Shown: positions 18,901-26,641 of the stretch, piece by piece
Layout: the number at the start of each line of letters is the position of its first letter
Position numbering within the stretch: the stretch's first letter is position 1
NCBI GenBank assembly: GCA_024276905.1
Contig: JAJRWF010000107.1
Coordinates: forward strand, 1-47,578
Length of the DNA: 47,578 nucleotides
From: Deltaproteobacteria bacterium
GTDB lineage: Bacteria; Desulfobacterota; Desulfuromonadia; Desulfuromonadales; Geopsychrobacteraceae
Reading direction: 5' to 3'
Notes under the pieces: model-generated
Told to the model about the DNA's origin: nothing
Databases searched by the model: none
Seen by the model: only the letters and a program-made list of their open reading frames with translations
Position numbers and translations under genes: made by a program

Positions 18901-21409
18901 ATTTCTGGACAATAAACGTGCTGCGTTGAAGGCCGAAATAGACGCCGGGCAGGCGATGGCGGTCGATTCCGGACGACTGGAACGACAAATCGAGTTCGCC
19001 ATGAACAGTATTGCAAAAGCCGAAAAAGTATTCCAGATAGAGCGGGCAGAGGTTGCCAAAAGAAAACCCGGCCTGAGGGACAGTGAGATAGACCTGCTGG
19101 CCACCGATGCCATCTATGATCGCAAGATGGCGAAAATCAGTAATAAACAGTTCGAGCTGTCGCTGATCGAGAACCAGAACAGCCCGGAAGCACTGGGTTT
19201 GCGCGCCGAAATCATGCGAGACATGGCTGACGGATTGCGCAGTGGCATAGAAACCTATTCGAGTCCAGTCGGCATTGATATTATCGTTAGTCGAATCCAG
19301 GGAGCCAAACGTCCGGATGGCAGCAAGAAAAAGGTAGCAGACCGTCTGGAAGAAGCTGGTTTCACTCTTAAGGGTGAGCTTTCTGATTTTTCATCACATG
19401 ACATAAAAGCCATGATCAACGATCAATTGATGTTCATCACGGAACATGTTCACGGTTTTAGCAGCGGGCACGAAGGGGCCTATGAAACCGGGCGGGCACT
19501 TGGAAAATATATTGAACGGGCCTTCCTCGGCATGAAAATCCTGGGGCTGGACATTGGCGAAGTGCGCCGCCGCCCGGAATACGATCCGCATCGTCGGCTA
19601 CTGGAAGCCGCTCAATCCCTGGCTGCGGTCAAGGATAATCCTGAAGCATTGCTGGAACGATTGAAGGACTTTTCCCGGACGTCACCCCCATCATACGAAT
19701 CAGGCATGGCCGAAATTTTCTGGCTCATTGAAAAGGTATTGCCTGGGATGAAAAACCTGACCGGAGTATCGGCGGACGCGCCACCAATCAAGGCAACCTC
19801 GGCCGCGGAATCACGACAGCTGGATGCAACTTATCGTCGGGCCAGAATGATCGCACGTTTACACTGGCGAGATGAACTGACTCTCGTGCGTGAGACCCTT
19901 GGCCCGGAACACGCGATCAAACTTGTTAGTACCGACATTGCAGGGACCAAGGCAAAAATAGCATCGATCAACCAGAGAATGGCTGCAATGGCCAAACTCG
20001 GAGAAGATTACCAGTCCAAGGACTGGGGAGTCGTAAGTCGATTACAGAACGCCCTCTACGAAGTCCGGGTTCTGGCGGCGAACCTTACCGATCCCAAAGC
20101 CCCGCTGCTCAAAGAAATCCATAAGCAGAAAAAGGCTGTCGAAGCACAGCTGGAATCCCTTCGCCGGCCACTACTCCAGGAAATGATTAAACACCGCCTC
20201 TACGCTTCCGGTGCCGGCTACCGACGCCTCGCCAATCGCAGGATGTACCTGCGCGAGCGTCTTCAATGGTTGCAAGATGATCTGGGCAGAGAAAAACAAG
20301 GGGCTGAAAAAGCACGACAGTTAATGAAATTTGACCTCACGGGACGCTGGATGTGCGAATCGGCATCCCTGTCCGACATTTCTGCTGCAGTCTCCGTCAA
20401 TGAAAACCGGGTGACTATGGAACTGAAAATTCCCGCACCACTGAGCATTTCCGCCAAGCTGGATGCAGTGCGCCGCTGGGGTATTATCAAAGGAGTCTGG
20501 CAAGTGCCCGTCGATACCGCGATTGGTGCCGCCATTGGAGCTGCCGGACTCATCGAAGCCAGGTCGAGTGATGATGGCAAGGAGATCCATTTCACGACCG
20601 GCAGTACGGGTGACCCGATGTTGCCACTTAACTGGAGTTCTTTGGTTTGCCGATCTGACCAAAGGGGAAAAAAATCAGCCCCCGACAAGCCATTCTTATA
20701 TCCTACATATGTGCCTCAGCACGATGACTCTGAGTTTACGCCGAACTGGTCGATCAAAGTGAATGGCGCAGAAGACAACACCCTGTTGCTGCCGATACGT
20801 ATTCGCCGAGGCCGCAAGGTTTATTACGATACGATCAGAGGCACGCCCAATTCCAAACTGGAGCCAGGGCGCTATCAGGCGGCGATTACACTTGCCGGCC
20901 GGACAATCACTCAACCCATCGAGATTAAACCGGGCATGATTACAAACATCAACGTGCATCCTGCCACGGTACGCCTGACCGGTATCCCGGCCGATGACTC
21001 TGAGGTTAAATTTCGGTTACATCTCGCGGGCGAACGCAAGAGGGGCCTGCCCAGGTTCCGTGCCGGCACCAAAATTCCTGTTGTCCCAGGTTCTTACGAT
21101 CTGGAATTGTCCACTATCCTTGGCTCAACCTGGATTACCGGTCTTGACCTCAAACCGGGACAAGTGCTCGATGTCAAGACACGTACCGGCACATTGACTT
21201 TTCAAGGAACTCCCGGCAGTAACTTACGGTTCAGACGCGCCCAAGTCGAAGGAGCTGGTGAAAGGACTTGGCTGGGCGTATTCCCCGGGGAGCAACCCAA
21301 CCAGATCCCACCGGGTAACTATGATCTCGCCTGGGAAGAAGGGGGTAAAACCCAACAGCGTCAAATCAGGGTGAAGCCGGGGCAAGAAACGCATGTTGAT
21401 CTACGTTGA
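15977..21409 (+). CDS. Giant secreted multi-domain protein with nucleotidyltransferase-like motif
   Basis: This 1810-residue protein starts with a signal peptide (about residues 1-28). Residues 30-510 are helical. Residues ~515-710 are Ala/Gly-rich and hydrophobic, like the pre-toxin segments of polymorphic toxins. A basic coiled coil follows (720-870). Residues 872-881 read GSQDPTSDID and 916-921 read FDVNEY, a pattern resembling Pol-beta-type nucleotidyltransferase modules of large exported effectors (Asp-x-Asp plus a later Asp). A long helical region extends to ~1450. A beta-rich domain follows with Cys1460 and Cys1558. The C-terminus has three ~75-residue repeats, each ending in a KPG motif (about residues 1652, 1727, 1801), PEGA-like. 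A lipoprotein gene follows after 18 bases. The domain calls are by eye; enzyme activity is inference. Confidence 0.75.
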   Translation: MRRFMSLTSVFELLLLILLSTAGNVAAKDDPNPPPIDETIGFNLPGVDGEEAAVRAALVRLRKGQVEGVSDQELGHRKLKLMKAEQAYRSALARAIYGRTQEVRSVNQLSFKAELYKKKISDEERNHRWHEFLSKFPGSQYSRAKSARKRADEMSAIRLKTYLDKTPNFIERWTGLGASGLDTAIKARIEAQLRLARLWESAAFEVLSINKPVVCINLPDSVPLPGSLAERFNGRCTSQTIYRLAELSERIAASFPASYVRTKGERDADLRTDLVKEMAGIRNRLDMEEYRRLALTGLVVDPETNVPVGGILRIRVAEQAEKALVQYLDRVGRLGEFRKLWSSEPLRDLGKSLVEKIKYRPDYKILHYLETGETPTPKHFFLIVANVIRTEQEALVSVYRDGYLGGKWDQVDLEQLMRVANLYGDGDDNIEEVKERLNRFIKEMDTAHDALLNARKMSPEQLEQDKPRHYQLMRQMGYIDIPDNDQKRARYVIPETARSFRSFAERASNNVDIPGKGILAAVNLRTAGQAAISAILPELAGAQFAAYGRNVFVSERAYAAATLAGEAIAGTLLDASMESFFNRRDARPGQKIKGVEWDRLILESMILGTVTQFTGGVVDEAFDVTLKTLGSKTPNSALYKAIKKHPLMAKHVEAYARTALGLASETSLTTFFQMYVQGNMDETSWQAVLINSALSRAVAKGVNLAESPKVTWQEIKRYLPKESRPVFDANPRLIAETRENINRQREEARKTLKDFQERTAGEIITSKRLFRELAQGELSWRNLTKVIYPAMKDRLRGPMESLRVMRKRSFDKMKRKAIKRSIRDINRFFDLLTIKANNKSKTKTELTTKLKKIEARREAELQLVRKKIIAPGSQDPTSDIDRSSRSQWVRRHLRAIYDAEIRLSRVGDGPSSARAFDVNEYINVMPFISETGQYMSAMRSFTAKEGPGNLGHSVAMEALSLAAVMRFMSAPERLIFLDNKRAALKAEIDAGQAMAVDSGRLERQIEFAMNSIAKAEKVFQIERAEVAKRKPGLRDSEIDLLATDAIYDRKMAKISNKQFELSLIENQNSPEALGLRAEIMRDMADGLRSGIETYSSPVGIDIIVSRIQGAKRPDGSKKKVADRLEEAGFTLKGELSDFSSHDIKAMINDQLMFITEHVHGFSSGHEGAYETGRALGKYIERAFLGMKILGLDIGEVRRRPEYDPHRRLLEAAQSLAAVKDNPEALLERLKDFSRTSPPSYESGMAEIFWLIEKVLPGMKNLTGVSADAPPIKATSAAESRQLDATYRRARMIARLHWRDELTLVRETLGPEHAIKLVSTDIAGTKAKIASINQRMAAMAKLGEDYQSKDWGVVSRLQNALYEVRVLAANLTDPKAPLLKEIHKQKKAVEAQLESLRRPLLQEMIKHRLYASGAGYRRLANRRMYLRERLQWLQDDLGREKQGAEKARQLMKFDLTGRWMCESASLSDISAAVSVNENRVTMELKIPAPLSISAKLDAVRRWGIIKGVWQVPVDTAIGAAIGAAGLIEARSSDDGKEIHFTTGSTGDPMLPLNWSSLVCRSDQRGKKSAPDKPFLYPTYVPQHDDSEFTPNWSIKVNGAEDNTLLLPIRIRRGRKVYYDTIRGTPNSKLEPGRYQAAITLAGRTITQPIEIKPGMITNINVHPATVRLTGIPADDSEVKFRLHLAGERKRGLPRFRAGTKIPVVPGSYDLELSTILGSTWITGLDLKPGQVLDVKTRTGTLTFQGTPGSNLRFRRAQVEGAGERTWLGVFPGEQPNQIPPGNYDLAWEEGGKTQQRQIRVKPGQETHVDLR

Positions 21410-21427
21410 GGTCACCCTGGAGAAATT

Positions 21428-21892
21428 GTGACATATTCAAAGACTCAAATGGTGATTTTCAATGTTGTGCTACTCCTTGGAGGATGCTCTGCCCCAATCG
21501 GGAATGCCCGCGCAGATGAAATATTTGCCCGTTTCCCGGCGCAACCTCTGGCGCTTAAAGCACCGCCAGAGGTTGACCTGCAAAGCCACCCCCTCGCCTA
21601 TTCATACCGGACGCAGATCAAAAGAGGCGTTGCCGCTGGGCCGAACTTTGCCGGACAGTACACGATTGTAGAAATCGGTTGTGGAACAGCCTGCCAGAAT
21701 CTGGTGATTGTAGACCTGCGCTCAGGAAGAATAATCGACTGGATATCAACAGAACTCGGTTCGAGCTATACACGGGAAAGCCGGTTACTAATCCTCAATC
21801 CGGATTCCGACGAGTGCCACAGGACAGGGCTGTGCGAAACGAAAGACATGGTTTTGCGTGATGGTGCGCTTGTTTCGATCCCTGATCCTTAA
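21428..21892 (+). CDS. Small lipoprotein of an uncharacterised conserved family
   Basis: A 154-residue protein starting at GTG, with GGAG 5 bases upstream. The N-terminal hydrophobic stretch ends in a lipobox-like LGGC (Cys20), so it is probably a lipoprotein. The core PNFAGQYTIVEIGCGTACQN, followed by an IVDLRSGRI segment, resembles a widespread uncharacterised family of small exported proteins with a GCGTxC motif. A second Cys pair occurs near the end (DECHRTGLCE). It follows the giant secreted gene by 18 bases, so they are very likely one transcript. Its function is unknown. A role as chaperone, anchor or immunity-like partner of the giant protein is speculation. Confidence 0.65.
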   Translation: MTYSKTQMVIFNVVLLLGGCSAPIGNARADEIFARFPAQPLALKAPPEVDLQSHPLAYSYRTQIKRGVAAGPNFAGQYTIVEIGCGTACQNLVIVDLRSGRIIDWISTELGSSYTRESRLLILNPDSDECHRTGLCETKDMVLRDGALVSIPDP

Positions 21893-21991
21893 GGCACAAC
21901 CTAAATATAACGGAGAGATGTATCAAGTGAAATCTGCCGCAAAAAAGGTTGCATGTCATGGGTCCCCAGAGAGTAAAGTCAGAAAAGCATC

Positions 21992-22561
21992 CTATTTCTT
22001 CAGATCGGGCAGCATTTCACTGCTTGATGACATCGATACAGGGATTTCAGAGGCGGATGGCGGGACCTGAATTTTTTTTGGCAACAACTGATACCCATTA
22101 GTAGATTTTCGTAGTTGGAAGCTGTCCATGCCGCGCTGGACCATGCCGCCGCCCTCATCGATTTCGATGTGGACAGTGACTTCGACGATGTCGTCTGCAA
22201 GAGGATGCTGTGCCAGATAGGAAAACTGGGGAGAAAAAGGTTGCTTGTAACGCCAGAAGCCCGCGGGGTGCGACACCTCTGGCCGTTTTTCACGGACAAA
22301 AAAATCTCCGGAAATCAGGCTTTTCCGCTTGATATCAGTACCGGTCAGATCGTAGTAGCGACTGAGCTCGGCCCAGGCATTCGCCGACAACATGGTTCTG
22401 ATAGAATCAACCGCTTGTTGCGGGTCTTCGAAGTAGGCCATTTTCTCCTCCGGTTGAACTGCCGGGGTCATCGAGCAACCGCTTACGATTACCCCCAGGA
22501 CCACCAGGATAATGGTGCTTGCCAATAATGTCCGGATAATTCGAAAATGGGTATCTGGCAT
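21992..22561 (-). CDS. Unknown lipoprotein
   Basis: A protein of about 189 residues with a lipoprotein signal: MPDTHFRIIRTLLASTIILV followed by a lipobox ending VSGC. The mature part contains a module that looks like a small alpha+beta scaffold fold (AWAELSRYYDLTGTDI ... VEVTVHIEIDEGGG), a general shape seen in periplasmic DUF families. The start at 22561 is chosen over upstream ATGs because GGAG lies 7 bases before it and the signal peptide then has normal length. The gene is convergent with the GCGTxC lipoprotein gene. The function is unknown. Confidence 0.6.
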   Translation of the reverse strand: MPDTHFRIIRTLLASTIILVVLGVIVSGCSMTPAVQPEEKMAYFEDPQQAVDSIRTMLSANAWAELSRYYDLTGTDIKRKSLISGDFFVREKRPEVSHPAGFWRYKQPFSPQFSYLAQHPLADDIVEVTVHIEIDEGGGMVQRGMDSFQLRKSTNGYQLLPKKIQVPPSASEIPVSMSSSSEMLPDLKK

Positions 22562-22731
22562 ATGTGACTCCATTGCTAAACGGGTGGGGAATCTCCGTGG
22601 TAACCCTCTGTGAAAAGTTATGGATTTTCTGAAAATAGTGCCAGATTGTCCGTTTACAGTTGTCATGATAAATATCCTAGCGACCACATGATCTTTTCAC
22701 AAGCAATAAAGAAGGGAGGCTTTTCGACCCC

Positions 22732-23235
22732 ATGAATCTGGCCATCGACGTTGACTACAAATCCTCTGGTGCTCACATTGCGGGCGTTGCCTTTTCTTCC
22801 TGGTATGACAGCAAGCCATCGGCGATATACACCAGCAGGCTTACCGATGTGGCAGACTATGAACCAGGCAATTTTTTCAAACGGGAACTGCCATGCATTT
22901 TGCGCCTGCTACAGGAGCACAACCTGACTCCTGACAGCATCATCATCGACGGCTTCGTCTATCTGGATGGTCATAAAAAACCGGGACTTGGAAAGTACCT
23001 GCATGAGTCCCTGAATGGGGAAACAACCGTTATCGGCGTAGCAAAACGACACTTTGTCAGCGTTCCGAGTCAGTGCAGAATTTATCGTGGCCACAGCGGC
23101 AAGCCACTCTACGTAACTGCCGCAGGAATCGCGCTTGATACGGCGAAAGAGCATATTCTTTCAATGCACGGTGACTATCGTATGCCCGACCTGCTGAAGA
23201 AAGTCGACATGATTTGCCGCTCGACAGAGTGCTGA
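22732..23235 (+). CDS. Compact endonuclease V-like protein
   Basis: A 167-residue protein matching endonuclease V (Nfi) motifs in order: an N-terminal Asp strand (AIDVDY, Asp6 or Asp8), YEPGNFFKRELP with Glu52 matching the family's 'PG...REyP' Glu, IIIDG (Asp73) followed by DGHKKPGLGKYLH for the VDGHG..HPRRLG region, VIGVAKRHF with Lys105 for VAKK, and a C-terminal GIALDTAKEHILSMHGDYRM. E. coli Nfi has about 223 residues, so this is a shortened form lacking the N-terminal helix and part of the inserts. Nfi cuts DNA or RNA next to deaminated adenine (inosine). A GGGAGG site lies 12 bases upstream. Two small membrane-protein genes follow closely. Family membership is well supported; activity is inferred. 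Confidence 0.8.
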   Translation: MNLAIDVDYKSSGAHIAGVAFSSWYDSKPSAIYTSRLTDVADYEPGNFFKRELPCILRLLQEHNLTPDSIIIDGFVYLDGHKKPGLGKYLHESLNGETTVIGVAKRHFVSVPSQCRIYRGHSGKPLYVTAAGIALDTAKEHILSMHGDYRMPDLLKKVDMICRSTEC

Positions 23236-23260
23236 GATACCATGAATAAAGGAGGAGGAA

Positions 23261-23545
23261 TTGAGATCAAACTACCGAGATGAACAAGGGAGCACCAACC
23301 CGGTCCTGACTCTTGCAATACTGCTTAGCATGGGGATTCTGGCGTACCTGGTAGTTGACGCCAGCAACCCGAACGACCCGGCTACGATGTCACTGTCGTC
23401 AATCTACACCACCTGGCTGGGCTGGTCATGGTGGGCAAAGGGACTCTCTGTTATCGGCCCGGTCGCCATGCTGCTGATCGGCTCAAAACTCGACAGCCAC
23501 TCGGGGTTCACGAAACTGCCGACAGATGATGAAGAGGACTTGTAG
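23261..23545 (+). CDS. Small two-TM membrane protein
   Basis: A 94-residue protein with two hydrophobic helices (PVLTLAILLSMGILAYLVV and WAKGLSVIGPVAMLLIG) and an acidic C-terminus (DDEEDL). The start is TTG at 23261, immediately after a strong GGAGGAGG ribosome-binding site, which decides the start. It lies 25 bases after the endonuclease V-like gene and 9 bases before the next gene. No family is recognised. Confidence 0.55.
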   Translation: MRSNYRDEQGSTNPVLTLAILLSMGILAYLVVDASNPNDPATMSLSSIYTTWLGWSWWAKGLSVIGPVAMLLIGSKLDSHSGFTKLPTDDEEDL

Positions 23546-23554
23546 GGGGATCTC

Positions 23555-23977
23555 ATGCGGAAGATATTTTCGGCCCTGTTGAAATGTCTGGCCGCCCTCG
23601 TTCTGCTGGCTTTCCTGCTGGCAGCCTGGACCGTCTATGATACTCAGCGCTATAAAGCCTTCCACAACCCTGAGAATGTTCCCGACCTTGCTCACTTTGT
23701 TGAATATTACGGTAGCCCCGAAAAGATGTATCTGGTTCACATAGGGCAAAAGAGCTATTACGAACTGATCGCGCCCAAAGGGGATTTCAAGGTGCTGGTC
23801 TCCGGACCACCAACATTTCTTTATGATATGCATGGCAATTTCCGGGATTACACCTGGAATGTCGGTGATGTCAATTTTGTGAATGGTAACTTTCAGAGCG
23901 GTTTGATCACCAGAGATAAAGAGCTGGCAAACCCGCTGCAGGTTATTCGAAAAATTACGAATGCTCGTGATAATTAA
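23555..23977 (+). CDS. Small single-TM anchored protein
   Basis: A 140-residue protein with an N-terminal membrane helix (LLKCLAALVLLAFLLAAWTV) and a predicted extracytoplasmic domain rich in aromatic residues and short strands (IGQKSYYELIAPKGDFKVLV, then a PPTFLYD segment). An AGGGGG site precedes the ATG. It is third in a tight row after the endonuclease V-like gene. The function is unknown. Its stop lies 9 bases from the convergent ankyrin gene. Confidence 0.55.
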   Translation: MRKIFSALLKCLAALVLLAFLLAAWTVYDTQRYKAFHNPENVPDLAHFVEYYGSPEKMYLVHIGQKSYYELIAPKGDFKVLVSGPPTFLYDMHGNFRDYTWNVGDVNFVNGNFQSGLITRDKELANPLQVIRKITNARDN

Positions 23978-23986
23978 AAGGGTTAT

Positions 23987-24886
23987 TCAATCGTATCTTT
24001 CTGCGGCGTTTTTTTCAATTCGGGCCGCAAGTAAACTGATTATTTCATCATCTGCGTAGGATTCTGCGACCTGCAGCAGACTATTGCCATCCTTATCGAT
24101 AATGGTCAGATCAGCACCCTGTGCAATCAGCCCGGCAACCAACTCTCGGTTGCCATTTTCAATTGCGCCATGCAGCAATGTCCAGCCGTCATCGTCGGTG
24201 TCATTGATCTCCGCTCCGGCAGCAATAAGCAGTTCGACCAGCTCCACACTGCCTTTCTCTGCACCGGTATGAAGTGCCGTCCAGCCATAATCATCACGAA
24301 TACTGACATCGGCGCCTTTAGAAAGAAGCAATGCCGCTAACTGCTTGCTGCCGATACGCGTAGCAAAATGAAGAATTGTCCGGCCATCGTTATCCCTGGC
24401 ATTTACGTCTGCCCCCCGGGCAATGAGACATTCAACCATCTCCAGCGTGCCTTTTGGGGTAGCGACCGCATGGAGTACAGTCCAGCCATCATCAGCCCTA
24501 GTCCCGATGTCGGCACCGCGGGCAATCAGCCAATCGACAAGCTCAGGGTTGCCTCCCGCCGCCGCCAGATGAAGGGCTGTCAAGCCAGAGTTATTTCTAG
24601 CGGTCAGATCCGCACCATGAGTCGCCAGCAACGCGACCAGTTTTTCATTGCCGCCATGCGCCGCACAATGAAGGACGGTAAAACCCTCTTTGTCATCTTT
24701 TATATTCAGGTCTGCTCCGTGAGCAACAAGCAGTTCGACCAGCTCCCTGTTGTGTCCCAGAACCGCAGCATGAAGGACAGTCCAGTTGTGCTCTGTTCTG
24801 GCGTTGACATCCGCTCCGGCAGCAATAAGTGTTGTCAGCCGTTGTGCGTCTTCATCCGCCACAGCCTTGAACATTTCATCACGCAT
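23987..24886 (-). CDS. Ankyrin-repeat protein
   Basis: A 299-residue cytoplasmic protein composed almost wholly of ankyrin repeats, about nine, each with the pattern D.G.T.LH.A...G...LV..LI..GAD. No signal peptide or other domain is visible. Ankyrin proteins bind other proteins, and in bacteria they often appear as immunity or regulatory partners of secreted toxins. The start at 24886 is chosen because it overlaps the stop of the upstream membrane-protein gene by 8 bases; an in-frame ATG at 24940 exists but would extend deep into that gene. It is likely the third gene of a three-gene unit beginning at 25628. Confidence 0.85.
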   Translation of the reverse strand: MRDEMFKAVADEDAQRLTTLIAAGADVNARTEHNWTVLHAAVLGHNRELVELLVAHGADLNIKDDKEGFTVLHCAAHGGNEKLVALLATHGADLTARNNSGLTALHLAAAGGNPELVDWLIARGADIGTRADDGWTVLHAVATPKGTLEMVECLIARGADVNARDNDGRTILHFATRIGSKQLAALLLSKGADVSIRDDYGWTALHTGAEKGSVELVELLIAAGAEINDTDDDGWTLLHGAIENGNRELVAGLIAQGADLTIIDKDGNSLLQVAESYADDEIISLLAARIEKNAAERYD

Positions 24887-25283
24887 CTGATGATTCCTGA
24901 CTTTGCCATTTTTCAAGTTGTCGATAAAAAATGCCGACATACCCCCCTTTCCGCAGACGATAGATAACCAGCAGAATTCTCAGTGGCTCGCACACGCCGA
25001 GGACAAGCAGCCAGTAGAGATCCGGCCGGGTCAACCCGTACAGACTAAGGGCAACGAACGGGATGTACCAGCACGCTTCCAGTCGGTTGCCGATGCGAAA
25101 AACATTGCAGAACAGGAAAAAAGAACCGCCGACATAAACCGGGATCAGATAGATGAAATGAGCAGTAAACGCATCCCTGCCCAACCAGCTTAACAAGCCG
25201 ACACTGACCAGCATCAGAAGATCAATCAGGCTCAGGCGAAAGCCGGGTTCATGACATATTCCATGTGTGTGCCATCTCATCAT
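24879..25283 (-). CDS. Small four-TM membrane protein
   Basis: A 134-residue protein with four hydrophobic helices (DLLMLVSVGLLSWLG, HFIYLIPVYVGGSFFLFC, CWYIPFVALSLYGLT, YWLLVLGVCEPLRILLVIY) and a basic C-terminal tail. No family is recognised. It lies 66 bases after a second small membrane-protein gene and overlaps the ankyrin gene by 8 bases, which suggests co-expression. Confidence 0.55.
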   Translation of the reverse strand: MMRWHTHGICHEPGFRLSLIDLLMLVSVGLLSWLGRDAFTAHFIYLIPVYVGGSFFLFCNVFRIGNRLEACWYIPFVALSLYGLTRPDLYWLLVLGVCEPLRILLVIYRLRKGGYVGIFYRQLEKWQSQESSDA

Positions 25284-25349
25284 TTCGCTGTTTTCCGGGA
25301 AAGTGAGGGGCCGGAGGCTGGCGACAGGCTGTCGGGTCTTGATGATTGC

Positions 25350-25628
25350 TCAACGGCCACCAAACAAACGACCCAGCAGCATCGCCAGAAAACCGAAACA
25401 GAGAAAACCACTTACGAAGAGGCTCGTGCCCCAGACCCAGGATTGCATCAACAGTCCGGCGCCAAGGCAGCCGATGGCATACCAGGGTGCAACCATCATT
25501 TCGAGACACCCGAAACCGGGATTACCCCCATAGTTTTGCGGGACTATTTCCCGGACAAAGATGACGCACTGATAACTGACTCCCAGCACTCCAGCAATCA
25601 ACAGTATGGTTCCAAGCAGCTCCCACAT
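25350..25628 (-). CDS. Small membrane protein (two to three TM)
   Basis: A 92-residue protein, almost wholly hydrophobic, beginning MWELLGTILLIAGVLG. Two to three membrane helices are visible, with a charged loop (FVREIVPQNYGGNPG) after the first. The start at 25628 is preceded by AAGGGG about 8 bases upstream. An in-frame ATG at 25667 is possible but has no such site. It is the first gene of the row leading to the ankyrin gene. The function is unknown. Confidence 0.5.
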   Translation of the reverse strand: MWELLGTILLIAGVLGVSYQCVIFVREIVPQNYGGNPGFGCLEMMVAPWYAIGCLGAGLLMQSWVWGTSLFVSGFLCFGFLAMLLGRLFGGR

Positions 25629-25815
25629 GCCATCTGTCCCCTTCTGGTATCGACCAGACAAAATCATAACCTATTTTCATAGGTTAGCTTAGCCTCTTTT
25701 TCATACGGACTGCCGACCTGTTCATTTTTCGGAACCGATCAATTTGGATCATGCTAGACTGACACGGATTAACAACAAACGGTTAGCAGCAAGAACCTTC
25801 GGGAGGCCGGAGTCG

Positions 25816-26604
25816 ATGAGTGCACGTGAAAAACTCTGTATTGAATACTGGCAGGACCTCATAGGAAAACTTAAAAAGTTCGATGTCCTTGATGATGCCG
25901 AAGTCGTTTTTGGCGCCCGAACCGGGGGGGGTGGGCACCACTATCGGAGGCTGCCGATTGTTACAGACCAGGAAATTTCCGATTTTGAAAAGAATAACGG
26001 CTTTGAACTGCCACTTGAATACAGAACCTATCTGCAGACATTCGGTGCCGGCGGCGGTGGCCCCTATTACGGCCTCTACGACTTTCGAAAATACATTCTC
26101 CCCTACACCTACAAGGAACCCTTTCCTTGTACCGAAGAGGTCTGGTATGAAGACATCGATGACGATGATCCGATATGGGAGCATCCGGGCATTGCGTTCT
26201 TTGGAGACATGGGCTGTGGCGCGACTTTCGGCATTGAACTTAACGGCAATTCACCAGGGCGCCTGTGGGTTGATTGGGCTGACGCCTGTTCGCCAAGCGG
26301 CACCCTCATCGAGTTTTACCAGAAATGGATCGACAAGGTAGAAAATGGTCTTGAACGTTATCAGCTGCTGAAGTCACTCATGCACGGTGAAAAGCGCCTC
26401 GACAGACCTCAAGGGATGACCCTGGATGATCTTGCTTCTCACCTCCAGTGCGACTACAGGGACTGGGGGATGACAGGGCTCTCGACTCTGATTCAGAAAG
26501 GCGAGAGATGGGTCCGATTTGATAAAACCCCGGCACGAGTCGTGATTGATGAAAATAATGTCGTGTTAAGCATTGAGGTTTTTGATAAATGTTCCATCAA
26601 CTGA
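25816..26604 (+). CDS. SUKH (SMI1/KNR4) family protein
   Basis: A 262-residue cytoplasmic protein. Residues ~50-190 match the SUKH-1 pattern: IVTDQEISDFEKNNGFELPL, then YRTYLQTFGAGGGGPYYGLY, and later a PGIAFFGDMGCGATFGIEL strand and FYQKWIDKV. SUKH proteins are common immunity proteins of bacterial polymorphic toxin systems and bind nuclease or other toxins. A C-terminal extension of about 70 residues is not assigned. The start at 25816 follows GGGAGG and GGAG sites; an upstream TTG at 25744 is in frame but less likely. It is divergent from the ankyrin row and has no obvious adjacent toxin on the same strand. Confidence 0.85.
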   Translation: MSAREKLCIEYWQDLIGKLKKFDVLDDAEVVFGARTGGGGHHYRRLPIVTDQEISDFEKNNGFELPLEYRTYLQTFGAGGGGPYYGLYDFRKYILPYTYKEPFPCTEEVWYEDIDDDDPIWEHPGIAFFGDMGCGATFGIELNGNSPGRLWVDWADACSPSGTLIEFYQKWIDKVENGLERYQLLKSLMHGEKRLDRPQGMTLDDLASHLQCDYRDWGMTGLSTLIQKGERWVRFDKTPARVVIDENNVVLSIEVFDKCSIN

Positions 26605-26641
26605 CCCCACCCTCTGTTTTTTTTGCTTCCCTGAAAACAGT

